From positions 1 to 64,000 of the forward strand of contig DBCS01000008.1 in the NCBI GenBank assembly GCA_002293185.1: DNA of 64,000 bases. Reading direction: 5' to 3'. This document shows, in pieces, positions 42,463-51,717 of the stretch. The stretch comes from Flavobacteriales bacterium UBA952. GTDB lineage: Bacteria > Bacteroidota > Bacteroidia > Flavobacteriales_D > Crocinitomicaceae. The notes below the pieces were generated by a model. The model was not told the origin of the DNA, made no database searches, and saw only the letters and a program-made list of their open reading frames with translations. The translations under genes and the position numbers were made by a program. Within the stretch, counting starts at the first letter, position 1. Every line of letters starts with the position of its first letter.

Positions 42463-45033
42463 TTATTCAAAAACAATTTTCATTTCGACGCGTCGGTTCT
42501 TTTGACGGCCTTCAGGCGTATCGTTTGTGGCAATCGGTTTGGTTTCGCCAAAATAAAGTGTGAGTAAACGAAGCTCTTCTACCCCTTGGCTAATTAGATA
42601 AGACTTGAGCGCCTCTGCACGTTTTTTAGAGAGCGCTAAATTCAGGTTGTCGTCTCCGATGTTATCTGTATGGCCCGTAATTTCGAGTTTCCAAGTCGTT
42701 TTCTTTTTGAGAACTTCTGCTAGCTCATCGAGCGATGGCTTGGAGCTTTCAAAAATCACGTCTTTGTTGGTTTCAAATTCTAAATTGTCAAAAGCCGTTT
42801 TGAGTACTTCGATTACTGCTTGTTCAATGATTGGGCAACCCTTATTTGATTTTGGACCCGGGGTATTGGGGCAGTCGTCGTCTTTATCGAGTAGGCCATC
42901 GTTGTCAGAGTCTTTGTAAGGGCAACCTCTATTGGCTTTTGGCCCGGAGAGTTTAGGGCAGTCATCGTCTTTGTCGAGCAAGCCGTCGCCATCGGTATCT
43001 GGCCATGGGCAACCTTGGTTTTCTCTAGGCCCAGCCACTTCTGGGCAGTTGTCTATAAAGTCATAAAGGCCATCGGCATCTTGATCTGGGCAACCTTGAT
43101 TTTCTTTGGGCCCCGCGTTGTCAGGACATACATCTTCAGCATCCGTAATGCCATCGGCATCGCGGTCAGGGCAACCTTTTAGTGCCGCAACGCCCGCAAC
43201 GGTAGGGCAGGCATCTTCGCTATCGATGATTTTATCTCCATCAGTATCCGGGCATCCTTTGAATTCTTTGAGGCCAGCAACCGTTGGGCAAGCATCTTCG
43301 CTGTCGATGATTTTGTCACCGTCGGTATCCGGGCAGCCTCTAAATTCTTTGAGGCCAGCAACGGTTACACAGGCATCTTCTGAGTCTGGAATGCCGTCGC
43401 CGTCGGTATCTGGGCAGCCTAAGAAGGCCCATACACCAGGCTCATTTTTGCATTCGTCCATTTTGTCTGATACCTTGTCTTTGTCTTTATCTTTTACACG
43501 ATGGTATAAAATCGGTAGACGCGTCCCTATATAAAAGTCTACACCACTAATTTGGTTTTGGGCACGTATTAAATTGAGGTCGTTGAGACCGAGAATAACT
43601 GGGCCTATTCGGGTGGCCAAACCGCCTCGCAAACCACTATATTGATTATAGGCGATAGGAAGATAAAGTCCAAAATAAGGGCTGTCGAAGCTAGGCGTCA
43701 AAGAAAATTGACTAGCTACATTTACTTTTGTGTCCTTGTTTTTAGGAATCATATTGACCATTGCCGTGGCATTGAGGTAGAAATAACTCCAAATATGGTA
43801 ATCGAGCTGCAGGCTAAGGGCAGTTGGGGTGCGCATACGGTAGGTTTGAGACGGATCTTGTAAGGCAACCCATTCTGAATTGTTAGCCGCTGTCGATTCA
43901 TTGATTAGAGAATCGATGACCATATCAAAAGTCTCGAGATCAGTTGCGCTATCAAAACGACGAAGATCGAAAAACGCATTTGAATTGACTACAAAGTTTC
44001 GGCTGAGCCCCCCTTTAGTGAACTTCATTCCTCCCATGTCCAAAATAGAAAGCCCAACTCTTGCTTTGTATTTATTTTCATTGCGCATCCAGAGGTCGGT
44101 TTTGCCGTCCATATCGTATTTGTATTTTGCATAGTTCGGACGCCATTCGTAAACAGCACCTAAATCAAGACCAATACCTATTGAACCGGGTTTGAGATAA
44201 GAGGAGATGTTATTCTCGTTAATTTGTCCGTTGACACCCGCAGTAATAAAATCGCCTACTTCCTTGGAGTAACCGTAGTCAAAAGTACCTGCTAAATATT
44301 GAGAGGTATCTTCGTTGATGAGGTTGTAGCTGAAATTTTCGGTATGTACATAGGCACTTGCAAAACCTAGTAAAACTTTCGGGCTGATACCGATTTTTAA
44401 AAAATGTTCTTTGTTGTCGATCAGAACTTGGCTATAGTTGAATCCGATTTCACTCCACGTGAGGTGATTCACATTGATGAGCTCTTCATTGAGTTGTATG
44501 TTCCATAAAGCGGGGTATTCTAAACCCTCTTCTGAGAGTACGGCTAATTTAGGGTCCATATTGTCTACGTTGGTAATAGAGCGCAGATTCGCATATAAAC
44601 CCAAAGACCGCTTTTCACCGATATGAAATGCTAAATTGAAGAGATCCAACCTAAAGTTGATATTTGCCCCTAAAACGCCCAATGAAGTGGGGCTGTAGTT
44701 GCGGACAATTAAGCGATCGATGAAACTAGACGAGGGGTAGGCCCAAGAATTCAAGACGGCAGTGTCTGAAAACGATTGGTACCACCAATTGCCTTCGCCT
44801 CCTTGTTCGGCGCGCATGGCGTCGGCGTTAAAAGAACCAAAGTTTTGATATGTAAATAAATTGAGGGTAGGGAGCGCAAGATCCATTTTGTACCGCCCGT
44901 CTACAAATGATGCAGGATTGACTAAATTTCCTAGTGCACCAGCATAATTACTGGAGTTAACACCAAGATAAGCCTGTGCTTGCGCTTGAAGCCCAGAGAT
45001 GATCAATAAAAAAGTGAAGGTTATTTTGCTCAT
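42463..45033 (-). CDS. DUF5723-type barrel with TSP3 repeats and OmpA domain
   Basis: 856 residues. Signal peptide 1-20, then a DUF5723-like outer-membrane barrel (about 21-505; GVNSSNYAGALGNLVNPASF at the start). Next come eight thrombospondin type 3 calcium-binding repeats of 27-29 residues (about 510-735; DTDGDKIIDSEDACP and similar), and an OmpA_C domain (about 745-856; ITGHTDNIGDDNLNLALSKK, GRQKNRRVEMKI) that binds peptidoglycan. It links outer membrane to cell wall through a calcium-stiffened rod. Its start overlaps the stop of the upstream gene (ATGA). Confidence 0.92.
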   Translation of the reverse strand: MSKITFTFLLIISGLQAQAQAYLGVNSSNYAGALGNLVNPASFVDGRYKMDLALPTLNLFTYQNFGSFNADAMRAEQGGEGNWWYQSFSDTAVLNSWAYPSSSFIDRLIVRNYSPTSLGVLGANINFRLDLFNLAFHIGEKRSLGLYANLRSITNVDNMDPKLAVLSEEGLEYPALWNIQLNEELINVNHLTWSEIGFNYSQVLIDNKEHFLKIGISPKVLLGFASAYVHTENFSYNLINEDTSQYLAGTFDYGYSKEVGDFITAGVNGQINENNISSYLKPGSIGIGLDLGAVYEWRPNYAKYKYDMDGKTDLWMRNENKYKARVGLSILDMGGMKFTKGGLSRNFVVNSNAFFDLRRFDSATDLETFDMVIDSLINESTAANNSEWVALQDPSQTYRMRTPTALSLQLDYHIWSYFYLNATAMVNMIPKNKDTKVNVASQFSLTPSFDSPYFGLYLPIAYNQYSGLRGGLATRIGPVILGLNDLNLIRAQNQISGVDFYIGTRLPILYHRVKDKDKDKVSDKMDECKNEPGVWAFLGCPDTDGDGIPDSEDACVTVAGLKEFRGCPDTDGDKIIDSEDACPTVAGLKEFKGCPDTDGDKIIDSEDACPTVAGVAALKGCPDRDADGITDAEDVCPDNAGPKENQGCPDQDADGLYDFIDNCPEVAGPRENQGCPWPDTDGDGLLDKDDDCPKLSGPKANRGCPYKDSDNDGLLDKDDDCPNTPGPKSNKGCPIIEQAVIEVLKTAFDNLEFETNKDVIFESSKPSLDELAEVLKKKTTWKLEITGHTDNIGDDNLNLALSKKRAEALKSYLISQGVEELRLLTLYFGETKPIATNDTPEGRQKNRRVEMKIVFE
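43180..43400. repeat. Tandem 81-base repeats encoding TSP3 units
   Basis: Repeats two to four of the eight TSP3 units are nearly identical at DNA level (each reads as GCP-DTDGD-x-IxDSEDAC-x-TVAG), while the outer units have diverged. This points to recent expansion or gene conversion. Confidence 0.7.
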
Positions 45034-47177
45034 TGTTTTGTGTATTGAATGATGTAGTTTCCGAGATAGGTGGTGATTGAATAGGCATTGTTACCAAAGG
45101 CGCTGAGTTGCACTGCTTGTTCTCCATGACGTTTGTCTGTGTCGAGGTTGTGACCTGCGTCGTCTAGTAAGTAGATTTGGTTGTCTACGGCGTCTAGTAT
45201 ACTTAAAATGGTCTTTTTGTTGGGACCATAAAAATTACTGAACGAAGTAAGCTCGATGGCATTGAATGATTTTTCCCAAATGCGTTGTCCTTTGGTGTCC
45301 AAGGCAAAAATTGTATTGTTGCGTTTAAAAACGAGTATTTGGCGATTCAATTGTAGGTACGCCCCAATGCATTCAACGTTGGAAGGTACTGTAAATTGTT
45401 TGGCGCCTTCTAGGGCAGATACAGTAGCAGTGGTATTTTGCACTTTCACTGCAAAAGCTGCATTGGTGTTGCCAATCAGAACATAGGTAGAATCTGCATT
45501 TTGCTTTGTGGCAGGCTTTCTTTTAGTCAGGTCAATAAATTGTATTTGTTGGTCCGTTAAAATACTGACATAGGTTTTTCCATTTTGCTTAAAGCAATGG
45601 AGGTCTCTTAATTTTCCGCTGATGCTAAATTGTTTAATAACTGCTCCGTTTTCGTTGACGAGCTGAATAGCTGCACCACCGTTTGAACAGATAAATTCTT
45701 TTTTGCCGTTGTTCTCATTGACTTGAACACGTGTGCCGGCTTCGTGGGTCAGGCGATATATAAGCCTTCCTGTTTTATCGTAAAGTTGGGCTTCGTGTTC
45801 AAATTGCACGCAAATAAGCGCAGTTGTTCCTGATAATTGGTAGAGATCGCTGACCTCTTGTTGGAGCGGCTTTTCCCATTTGCGCAAGCCATTTATGTAT
45901 CCGACTAATTGATGGTTTTCATTTAACGTAATGACATTACCTCGTTCGGAAAATGCAGCAAAGCGAATCACTCTAAAACCAGGATTCATGACAAAATAAT
46001 CGCGAATTTCTTCTTGATTTTGCTGGATTTGGGCACTTGATTTATGATAGCTCGTTTCTAGAATTTGTTGACCTAATAAGGTGACGGTTGTTTTCTGAAT
46101 TGCATCTACCCAGCGCGCACTCACTTTTCGGGGCATATTCGCGTAAAATCGTCGCGCTTTGTTTTCGTTCTGAGCTACTGTTTGGCCGAGGCTTGCCGCC
46201 GCTAAAGATTCATCGAGCAGCGCTTTGCTTGGACTGGTAAAACCAAATTGCCCAAAAACGCCGATATACCAGGTCTTTTTGTTGTCGTCAATGAGGCTAG
46301 AAAACCACAAATTGGAGAAAACAGCACTTTCGGTATTGAGTTCTTCTTTTTGGAAGAATTCGTTGAGGGTTTGAATTGGGTGCGCGTTGCCTTCAAAATC
46401 AAAAATAATGAGGCAGGAACTGTCTTTTTTTAAATGTACAAAACCACGATTGATACATTTGTTCCAAGGTGTTTTTGCAAAGTCTGGGTCGAGTTGTTGA
46501 GCATAATTTTTTTCGTAGAAATAATACTGCTTGAAAAAATCAGGAATTACTGCAGCAAAGAGGGTTTGATCGTCTATTTTTCTTAAGGATGGATTCGGGT
46601 TCTTGTATTTGACATATCTATAAAATCCATCTTTCTTTTGGTAGGTTTCAGTGAGCCGAATTTGACCATCTTTACTCCATTTTAACCAAGCGTAACTGGC
46701 TTTACTACTGATTTGAATTTTTAAAGGCAAAGCGGCGGGCAACTCCCCCTCGTAGATCAAAAGTTGGTTTCGGTTATACTGCCCATGTAATTTACCGTAC
46801 TCGAAACTTTTAAGTTTACCCATTTCAAATGGAAATAATCCATTTTTAAAGAGTTCAAGAACCTCTTTTTTAGTCCAATTGCCTTTCTTTTCAACGAGTA
46901 TTTTGGTGGTATTTTTGCTAAAAGAGAGTGTCAGTGGTTCTTTGCTGCGTCTACGTATTGAAAAGTAAAGGCTTTTGTTGAGCTCAGTGGTAACCAGCCC
47001 TTCGTTCTCCCAATCAAATGCAACTGGATCTTGAATAAAATAAACCGTTTGGTCCTTTTGGTTAAAGTAGCGTTTGAAATCAACGAGATTTTCATTGGAA
47101 AGTAAGTCATAAGAGCTGAAAATCACCCAACCAAAAGCGAATAAGCCGATAAATAGCAGGATAAGACGTTGGCGCAT
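45030..47177 (-). CDS. Membrane-anchored protein of unknown function, beta-propeller-like
   Basis: 715 residues from the ATG at 47177 (MRQRLILLFIGLF). A GTG 11 codons upstream precedes a TAACTTTG element (47196-47189) and is rejected. One signal-anchor helix (about 4-22), then a region with strands such as VYFIQDPVAFDWEN, and a second half (about 390-715) that looks like a series of WD/PQQ-style blades (GTALICVQFEHEAQLYDKTGR begins one; KTILSILDAVDNQIYLLDDAG another, both shown short). I do not recognise the family. Coupling to the TSP3-OmpA gene by a 4-base overlap suggests a joint envelope role. Confidence 0.65.
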   Translation of the reverse strand: MRQRLILLFIGLFAFGWVIFSSYDLLSNENLVDFKRYFNQKDQTVYFIQDPVAFDWENEGLVTTELNKSLYFSIRRRSKEPLTLSFSKNTTKILVEKKGNWTKKEVLELFKNGLFPFEMGKLKSFEYGKLHGQYNRNQLLIYEGELPAALPLKIQISSKASYAWLKWSKDGQIRLTETYQKKDGFYRYVKYKNPNPSLRKIDDQTLFAAVIPDFFKQYYFYEKNYAQQLDPDFAKTPWNKCINRGFVHLKKDSSCLIIFDFEGNAHPIQTLNEFFQKEELNTESAVFSNLWFSSLIDDNKKTWYIGVFGQFGFTSPSKALLDESLAAASLGQTVAQNENKARRFYANMPRKVSARWVDAIQKTTVTLLGQQILETSYHKSSAQIQQNQEEIRDYFVMNPGFRVIRFAAFSERGNVITLNENHQLVGYINGLRKWEKPLQQEVSDLYQLSGTTALICVQFEHEAQLYDKTGRLIYRLTHEAGTRVQVNENNGKKEFICSNGGAAIQLVNENGAVIKQFSISGKLRDLHCFKQNGKTYVSILTDQQIQFIDLTKRKPATKQNADSTYVLIGNTNAAFAVKVQNTTATVSALEGAKQFTVPSNVECIGAYLQLNRQILVFKRNNTIFALDTKGQRIWEKSFNAIELTSFSNFYGPNKKTILSILDAVDNQIYLLDDAGHNLDTDKRHGEQAVQLSAFGNNAYSITTYLGNYIIQYTKQ

Positions 47178-47188
47178 TTGTTTTTGAT

Positions 47189-47196
47189 CAAAGTTA
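47189..47196 (-). promoter_or_regulatory. -7 element for the anchored propeller-like/OmpA operon
   Basis: TAACTTTG on the minus strand, 11 bases before the ATG at 47177; no TTG at the usual -33 distance. Confidence 0.5.
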
Positions 47197-47261
47197 AGCG
47201 TAGTTTTCACTCTTTTGGCTGCTGAAGTTGAATCTAATCAACAAGTAGTTGTGTACACAGT

Positions 47262-47885
47262 TTAATGGCCTTCAGATTTAAAGAGATCGAGTTGAATTTC
47301 GTTGGGAAGTAATTGAAATGTAAGTCGGTGATAGGGGCTAACACCAAATTCAGCAATTGCCCTCCGATGTTCTTTTGTCGGGTAACCTTGGTTGCGCTCC
47401 CACCCATATTGCGGATGGCATTCGTGTAAATGGCTCATCAACTGATCTCTTTGGGTTTTGGCTAAAATACTCGCTGCGGCTATACTTGAAAAACGCGCGT
47501 CACCTTTTACCATACATTCGTATGGGATATTTTGATAGGCTTTGAATCGATTGCCGTCGACTAATATAAATTGAGGTTGAAGTTGCATTTGGGCGAGCGC
47601 CCGATGCATTGCTAAAATACTTGCATTAAGGATGTTGATTTGATCAATCTCGCAGTGATCAACTATGCCAATGCCGTAACAAAGTGCCTTTTCGATGATT
47701 TCTTGCCTTAATAGATCTCTTGTTTTTGGACTCAGTTGTTTGGAATCGTTGAGGGCTATGATAGGTTTGTTCGGATCGAGAATGACTGCTGCAGCAACAA
47801 CAGGCCCTGCAAGGCAACCCCGGCCTGCTTCATCGCAACCAGCCTCAGGCCATAATTCTTGGTACTGTAAGATTAAGGATTCCAC
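47262..47885 (-). CDS. rnhB: Ribonuclease HII
   Basis: 207 residues with GTG start at 47885; no in-frame ATG precedes the conserved GCDEAGRGCLAGPV motif (residues 17-30), whose Asp-Glu plus Asp110-type residue in ILVDGNRF and the later Asp in VKGDARFSSIAAASILAK (here KGDARFSSIAAASILA) bind the catalytic metals. It removes RNA primers and misincorporated ribonucleotides from DNA. Length is normal. Divergent from the small exported protein at 47940. Confidence 0.96.
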   Translation of the reverse strand: MESLILQYQELWPEAGCDEAGRGCLAGPVVAAAVILDPNKPIIALNDSKQLSPKTRDLLRQEIIEKALCYGIGIVDHCEIDQINILNASILAMHRALAQMQLQPQFILVDGNRFKAYQNIPYECMVKGDARFSSIAAASILAKTQRDQLMSHLHECHPQYGWERNQGYPTKEHRRAIAEFGVSPYHRLTFQLLPNEIQLDLFKSEGH

Positions 47886-47939
47886 GAGACCAAATTATTG
47901 AAATATTTTGTAGTTTTATACTTTACTAAATTAGCAATC

Positions 47940-48308
47940 ATGAAAAAGGCAACTCTTCTCGTCTTAGCGCTCGGCCTTAACTTACTTGTGTTTGGACAAA
48001 AAACATTAAGCGCAAGTGCCACAAACAAGGCAGAACTACAAAATGGTATCACCTCTGGCCATATTAAACTCGTTCTACCCGCAGAAGTATCTGAAGAAAA
48101 CGTTATTATGTATGCAAAATATTACACAAATATGTTTACCGTAGCATTTGATGCAAAGTCTAGCACAGCTACTTTTCATATGCTATCCAATGATGCCAAC
48201 TCAAGACGTGTGATATTGCGTTTTTTAGGGGCCAACCAAATTGCGAATGTTCAAGTAGCTGACCGCAGCTATGACCTCGGTTCTTTCTACGATACCTTCT
48301 TAAAATAA
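47940..48308 (+). CDS. Small exported protein of unknown function
   Basis: 122 residues from the ATG at 47940 (MKKATLLVLALGLNLLVFGQ); an upstream in-frame ATG-like start at 47898 would put 14 residues before the signal peptide and is rejected. After the signal peptide (1-20) lies a compact mixed fold of about 100 residues (VNVIMYAKYY-like segment reads ENVIMYAKYYTNMF; RRVILRFLGANQ). No cysteine, so no disulfide or lipobox. Family not recognised. The next gene (DUF4920) begins 33 bases on. Confidence 0.65.
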   Translation: MKKATLLVLALGLNLLVFGQKTLSASATNKAELQNGITSGHIKLVLPAEVSEENVIMYAKYYTNMFTVAFDAKSSTATFHMLSNDANSRRVILRFLGANQIANVQVADRSYDLGSFYDTFLK

Positions 48309-48341
48309 CCTTACTTTTCAAGTTAAAACGTCAACCTCATC

Positions 48342-48821
48342 ATGAAAATCATCCTGATTGCACTACCCCTTGCATTTTTACTTCTTACTAGCTGCAATAC
48401 ATCAAAAATAGCCTACAAACATTATGGACCAGCAGCTGTAGATACCACACAAGCGGTGTCTCTAGATGAAATGCTTGCCATTTACAATGCTGACCCTCAA
48501 AAAGAGTTTTTTACCTTTTCGGCTCCGCTTGTTGGTGTTTGCCAAAGTGCTGGATGCTGGGTTAATGTACAACCAAGTAACGGAGACATCATCAGGGTTC
48601 GCTTCAAAGATCATTTTTTAATACCTCCTGCTACTGAGCTCAATTCTATCGCTTATTTTCGTGGTCAGGTTTATTATGATACGCTTTCGGTGGAGTTACA
48701 AAAACATTTTTTAGAAGACGCCAAAGCTTCTCAATCTGAAATCGACCAAATAACAGCGCCAAAAATCGAACTGAATTTTGAGGCCGATGGTGTTTTAGTG
48801 AAGAAGTCGGCTAAAAATTGA
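48342..48821 (+). CDS. DUF4920 lipoprotein
   Basis: 159 residues with a lipoprotein signal (lipobox LLTSC, Cys18). The DUF4920 core is marked by GPAAVDTTQAVSLDEML, the VGVCQSAGCWVNV motif with two conserved Cys, and RVRFKDHFLIPP. The Cys pair may bind metal or form a disulfide; the family function is unknown, though the core recalls small OB-like domains. It ends 6 bases before the end of the convergent cyclo-ligase gene, so there is no room for a separate terminator. Confidence 0.88.
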   Translation: MKIILIALPLAFLLLTSCNTSKIAYKHYGPAAVDTTQAVSLDEMLAIYNADPQKEFFTFSAPLVGVCQSAGCWVNVQPSNGDIIRVRFKDHFLIPPATELNSIAYFRGQVYYDTLSVELQKHFLEDAKASQSEIDQITAPKIELNFEADGVLVKKSAKN

Positions 48822-48827
48822 TCTTGT

Positions 48828-49397
48828 TTACTTTCTAAAATCATAAATTCCACCTGGCGTAAAGCAGATATGCAGTGGAATGTCCTCGGCATTTAAATCC
48901 GAAATCGAGACAAATTCATCAAATAAATGTAGGCCAATAAATATACACTCTGGCTTGCATTGCTTCAATAAGCGGTCATAAAATCCTTTTCCGTACCCAA
49001 CTCGCTGCCCCTCTGAGTTTAGCGCTAACAAAGGAACAAAGACGAAATCTAATTTATTGGCAAGTAGGGTACGGCCGTACTTCGGTTCTGGTATGCCATA
49101 AGCACTAATTTCTAACTGACTGGGGTGCTCGTAATGATAGAGGGTTAAGCTGTGGTCATTGAAATTGGCTTTTGATAGAACGGGATGCCCACCTTTTAAG
49201 ATGATGTCTTCTAGAAGCCCATAGGTAGAGATTTCTCTTTGCTGCTCAATGGGTAGATAAATACTTATAAACTTTGACGAAAAACTAAAAGAATCCAGCA
49301 CAAGTGCTTGCACTTGTGCTGAGATTTTTGAGATATCGTAAGGGCTTAGCTGAGCTCGCTTGGCTTTATAGAGCTGGCGAATTTCGGCTTTTGTCAT
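48828..49397 (-). CDS. 5-formyltetrahydrofolate cyclo-ligase
   Basis: 189 residues. It converts 5-formyl-THF and ATP to 5,10-methenyl-THF. Markers: N-terminal KAEIRQLYKAKRAQLS for nucleotide binding, FISIYLPIEQQREIST, and the folate/ATP signature QRVGYGKGFYDRLL near residue 130-143. Its ATG follows the PpiD-like stop by 2 bases, so it is co-transcribed with the chaperone gene. Confidence 0.94.
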   Translation of the reverse strand: MTKAEIRQLYKAKRAQLSPYDISKISAQVQALVLDSFSFSSKFISIYLPIEQQREISTYGLLEDIILKGGHPVLSKANFNDHSLTLYHYEHPSQLEISAYGIPEPKYGRTLLANKLDFVFVPLLALNSEGQRVGYGKGFYDRLLKQCKPECIFIGLHLFDEFVSISDLNAEDIPLHICFTPGGIYDFRK

Positions 49398-49399
49398 CT

Positions 49400-51628
49400 T
49401 TATAGTCGAACACCTAGTTCAGAAAGTTTGCGGTTATCAACCACCGCAGCCTTTTTACGCAAACCACCCATTGCCTGACCTTCCACCTGACCAGCAAGAC
49501 CCTGGGTTAGCTGGTCTTTTTCTGCTTGGAAATTGGTTGTTGCAGGTGCTTTAGTTACTGATTTAATTTGGATTACGTAGACGCCTGTTTCTCCTTGGAG
49601 AGGTAAGGTACGTTGACCTTTTTTGATGTTTCCAGAGAACAAGTTTCCGATAATAGTAGGTTCGTAACCAGCATTTGAAATTTGAGGATTTCCGAAAGTA
49701 ACTTCGCCGTCAATAACAGGTGTGTTGTAACGTTTAGAAATCGCTTGTAAGGATTGACCCGCCATTTGATTCATGAATCGTTTGGCTTTTTTCTCTTGAA
49801 CAAGTTCTCTTTCCATTTGAGCGCGAACGTTTTCAAAAAGCGGCTCGCCTTCAGGGCGAATTGCACTGATCATGGCAATAATATATTTGTCTTTATCACG
49901 GATAGGTGACATGGTCATGGTGCCAACAGCTGCGTCTTCACTGTAGGCCATTTCGAGGATGCGGTCGCGGGCCATTGAGGTCGTGAAACCCGTCACCTTT
50001 GGCGCTTTGTCTTCTATCTGAATGACGCGTGGCGCGTAGTTTGCGCGCGTAACAATCGTATCAAATAAGGCAGCCTTTTTGAATGGGTCTTCTTCTTTGG
50101 ATACTTTGCGGTCCAGTTTTAATAAAATACCGTTTACTTCGCTTTCCATATTGGCAACGGTTTCTTCGGATGGTTTGAACGTAATACTCACAGAGGCAAT
50201 TAATGGGAATTTACTAGCCGCACGTTCCAAAACTTCGATAATATGGAAACCAAAGTCAGTTTTGACTATACCTACTTTTCCTATGGGTGCTGTGGCGCAG
50301 TATCCACCAAATTCTTTGACCATGTCTCCTTCGAGGAAGTCTTCATAAACCCCGCCTTTTTCCTTGGAACCTGGGTCATCGGAGTGCTTGAGAACGAGTT
50401 GATCCCAGTTGGTGTTGTTCAGTACTTTGACAATGCTGTCGGCTGTTTTCTTCTTGGCCGCGATTACTTTTTCGTCCTTAGAACTATTCGTAGAAATAAG
50501 GATATGGCGTGCTTTGAGCGCAGACGGCGTAAAGCCAATTACTTTGGAGAGCACCATTTTTTCTTTAGACACATAGGGGCCAACTAATTGACCAATTGCT
50601 GCTGTTTTAAAAATGGTGTCCAGGCTTCTTGGATAGGTTTGGTAGCGATCGGCTTTCGGGTGCCCTTCTGGAACAGACGTAGCGCGTTTGTCGCTAAAAT
50701 ATATAGGTGTTTCACTATTTTTTGCGATAAATGCGGAGTCGTTGGTACTTGTTGAGAAGCCTCCACGTAGGGTATTCATTTTTGCAGTAAAGACAGCAGA
50801 GTCGGCTTTGGAGGGGCTGATGTTTACGTCAAACATTTTGATGTCTCGGCTTGGATTGCGCACCAAGTATTTTTTATCGCTTTTATGTTCGTCGAAATAG
50901 GATTTTAATTCTGCTTCAGAGATTTTGATATCGGCATCTGAAATCTCAGTGTATCGGCGCACTACAAAAGATATGGTTTGTTTTTCGTTGTTGGCGTAGT
51001 ATTGATCGGCAGCTTCCAAATCAGTAACATAAACGCCTTGTTTGAGTAAACCAAAATATTTTTCGGTTTTGCGTCGGTCAGTGTGGTAGGCTTTGAAGCC
51101 ATTCCATTGATTAATAGCCTGTGCTTCTTTTGATTTTTTGAGGTTATCTAGGGTAGCTTTGAGTTTGACACGTCCGTTTTCAATGGACTGCGGTGTCTGG
51201 ATTCCTGTTAAAGAATCAGTAAAAAATTGATTGAGATCGGGTAAAACGCTAAAACCATCTTTGGCAAACCAATAAGACTCGAGCTCACGGTCGGTTACGT
51301 TGATCCCTAGTTTTTCATATTCCTTGCTCAGGATAGTAGAGTCAACCATGAAGTTCCAGGCTTTATCGCTGGATGCTTCCATTTCAGTTTCTGTAAATTC
51401 TTTACCATTTTGCATGGCTTGACTACGCTCTTGCTCTTGAAATTTTGCACTAGCAATGCTATAGCTAGCTGGATCTACCTTATCTCCAAAAACAAGACCA
51501 ATGCCGTACTCTCCTTCACCAATTCCAAATAAACTTTGGTAGTCATTTAAAATGAATGCCAGCAAGGCGATTCCGATCATTGCTACTAGTAAGCCAGATT
51601 TTGCGCGTATTTTACCAATTAATGCCAT
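49400..51628 (-). CDS. PpiD/SurA-type periplasmic peptidyl-prolyl isomerase
   Basis: 742 residues. N-terminal anchor (about 12-31; GLLVAMIGIALLAFILNDY), SurA_N-like helical domain (about 35-330), a PpiC parvulin domain (about 370-470; ARHILISTNSS, LVLKHSDDPGSKEKGG, VKTDFGFHIIEVL), and a second, weaker isomerase-like region (about 560-700; PVIDGEVTFGNP). It would help fold proteins crossing the inner membrane or reaching the outer membrane, including T9SS and barrel proteins abundant here. First gene of a pair with the cyclo-ligase. Confidence 0.9.
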   Translation of the reverse strand: MALIGKIRAKSGLLVAMIGIALLAFILNDYQSLFGIGEGEYGIGLVFGDKVDPASYSIASAKFQEQERSQAMQNGKEFTETEMEASSDKAWNFMVDSTILSKEYEKLGINVTDRELESYWFAKDGFSVLPDLNQFFTDSLTGIQTPQSIENGRVKLKATLDNLKKSKEAQAINQWNGFKAYHTDRRKTEKYFGLLKQGVYVTDLEAADQYYANNEKQTISFVVRRYTEISDADIKISEAELKSYFDEHKSDKKYLVRNPSRDIKMFDVNISPSKADSAVFTAKMNTLRGGFSTSTNDSAFIAKNSETPIYFSDKRATSVPEGHPKADRYQTYPRSLDTIFKTAAIGQLVGPYVSKEKMVLSKVIGFTPSALKARHILISTNSSKDEKVIAAKKKTADSIVKVLNNTNWDQLVLKHSDDPGSKEKGGVYEDFLEGDMVKEFGGYCATAPIGKVGIVKTDFGFHIIEVLERAASKFPLIASVSITFKPSEETVANMESEVNGILLKLDRKVSKEEDPFKKAALFDTIVTRANYAPRVIQIEDKAPKVTGFTTSMARDRILEMAYSEDAAVGTMTMSPIRDKDKYIIAMISAIRPEGEPLFENVRAQMERELVQEKKAKRFMNQMAGQSLQAISKRYNTPVIDGEVTFGNPQISNAGYEPTIIGNLFSGNIKKGQRTLPLQGETGVYVIQIKSVTKAPATTNFQAEKDQLTQGLAGQVEGQAMGGLRKKAAVVDNRKLSELGVRL

Positions 51629-51689
51629 TTATGTTCGATTTTAAGATTGCGAATATAGGAAGATTTGAGCAGAGCCCCAAGTAATTCGC

Positions 51690-51717
51690 CACAAAAAAGG
51701 AGGTCTATCGACCTCCT
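51690..51717 (-). terminator. Terminator of the barrel-Ig-PKP gene
   Basis: AGGAGGTC (51698-51705), loop TATC, GACCTCCT (51710-51717); T-run on the minus strand (TTTTTTG). The gene's own TAG stop sits in the loop region, so the last codons form the stem. Confidence 0.88.
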
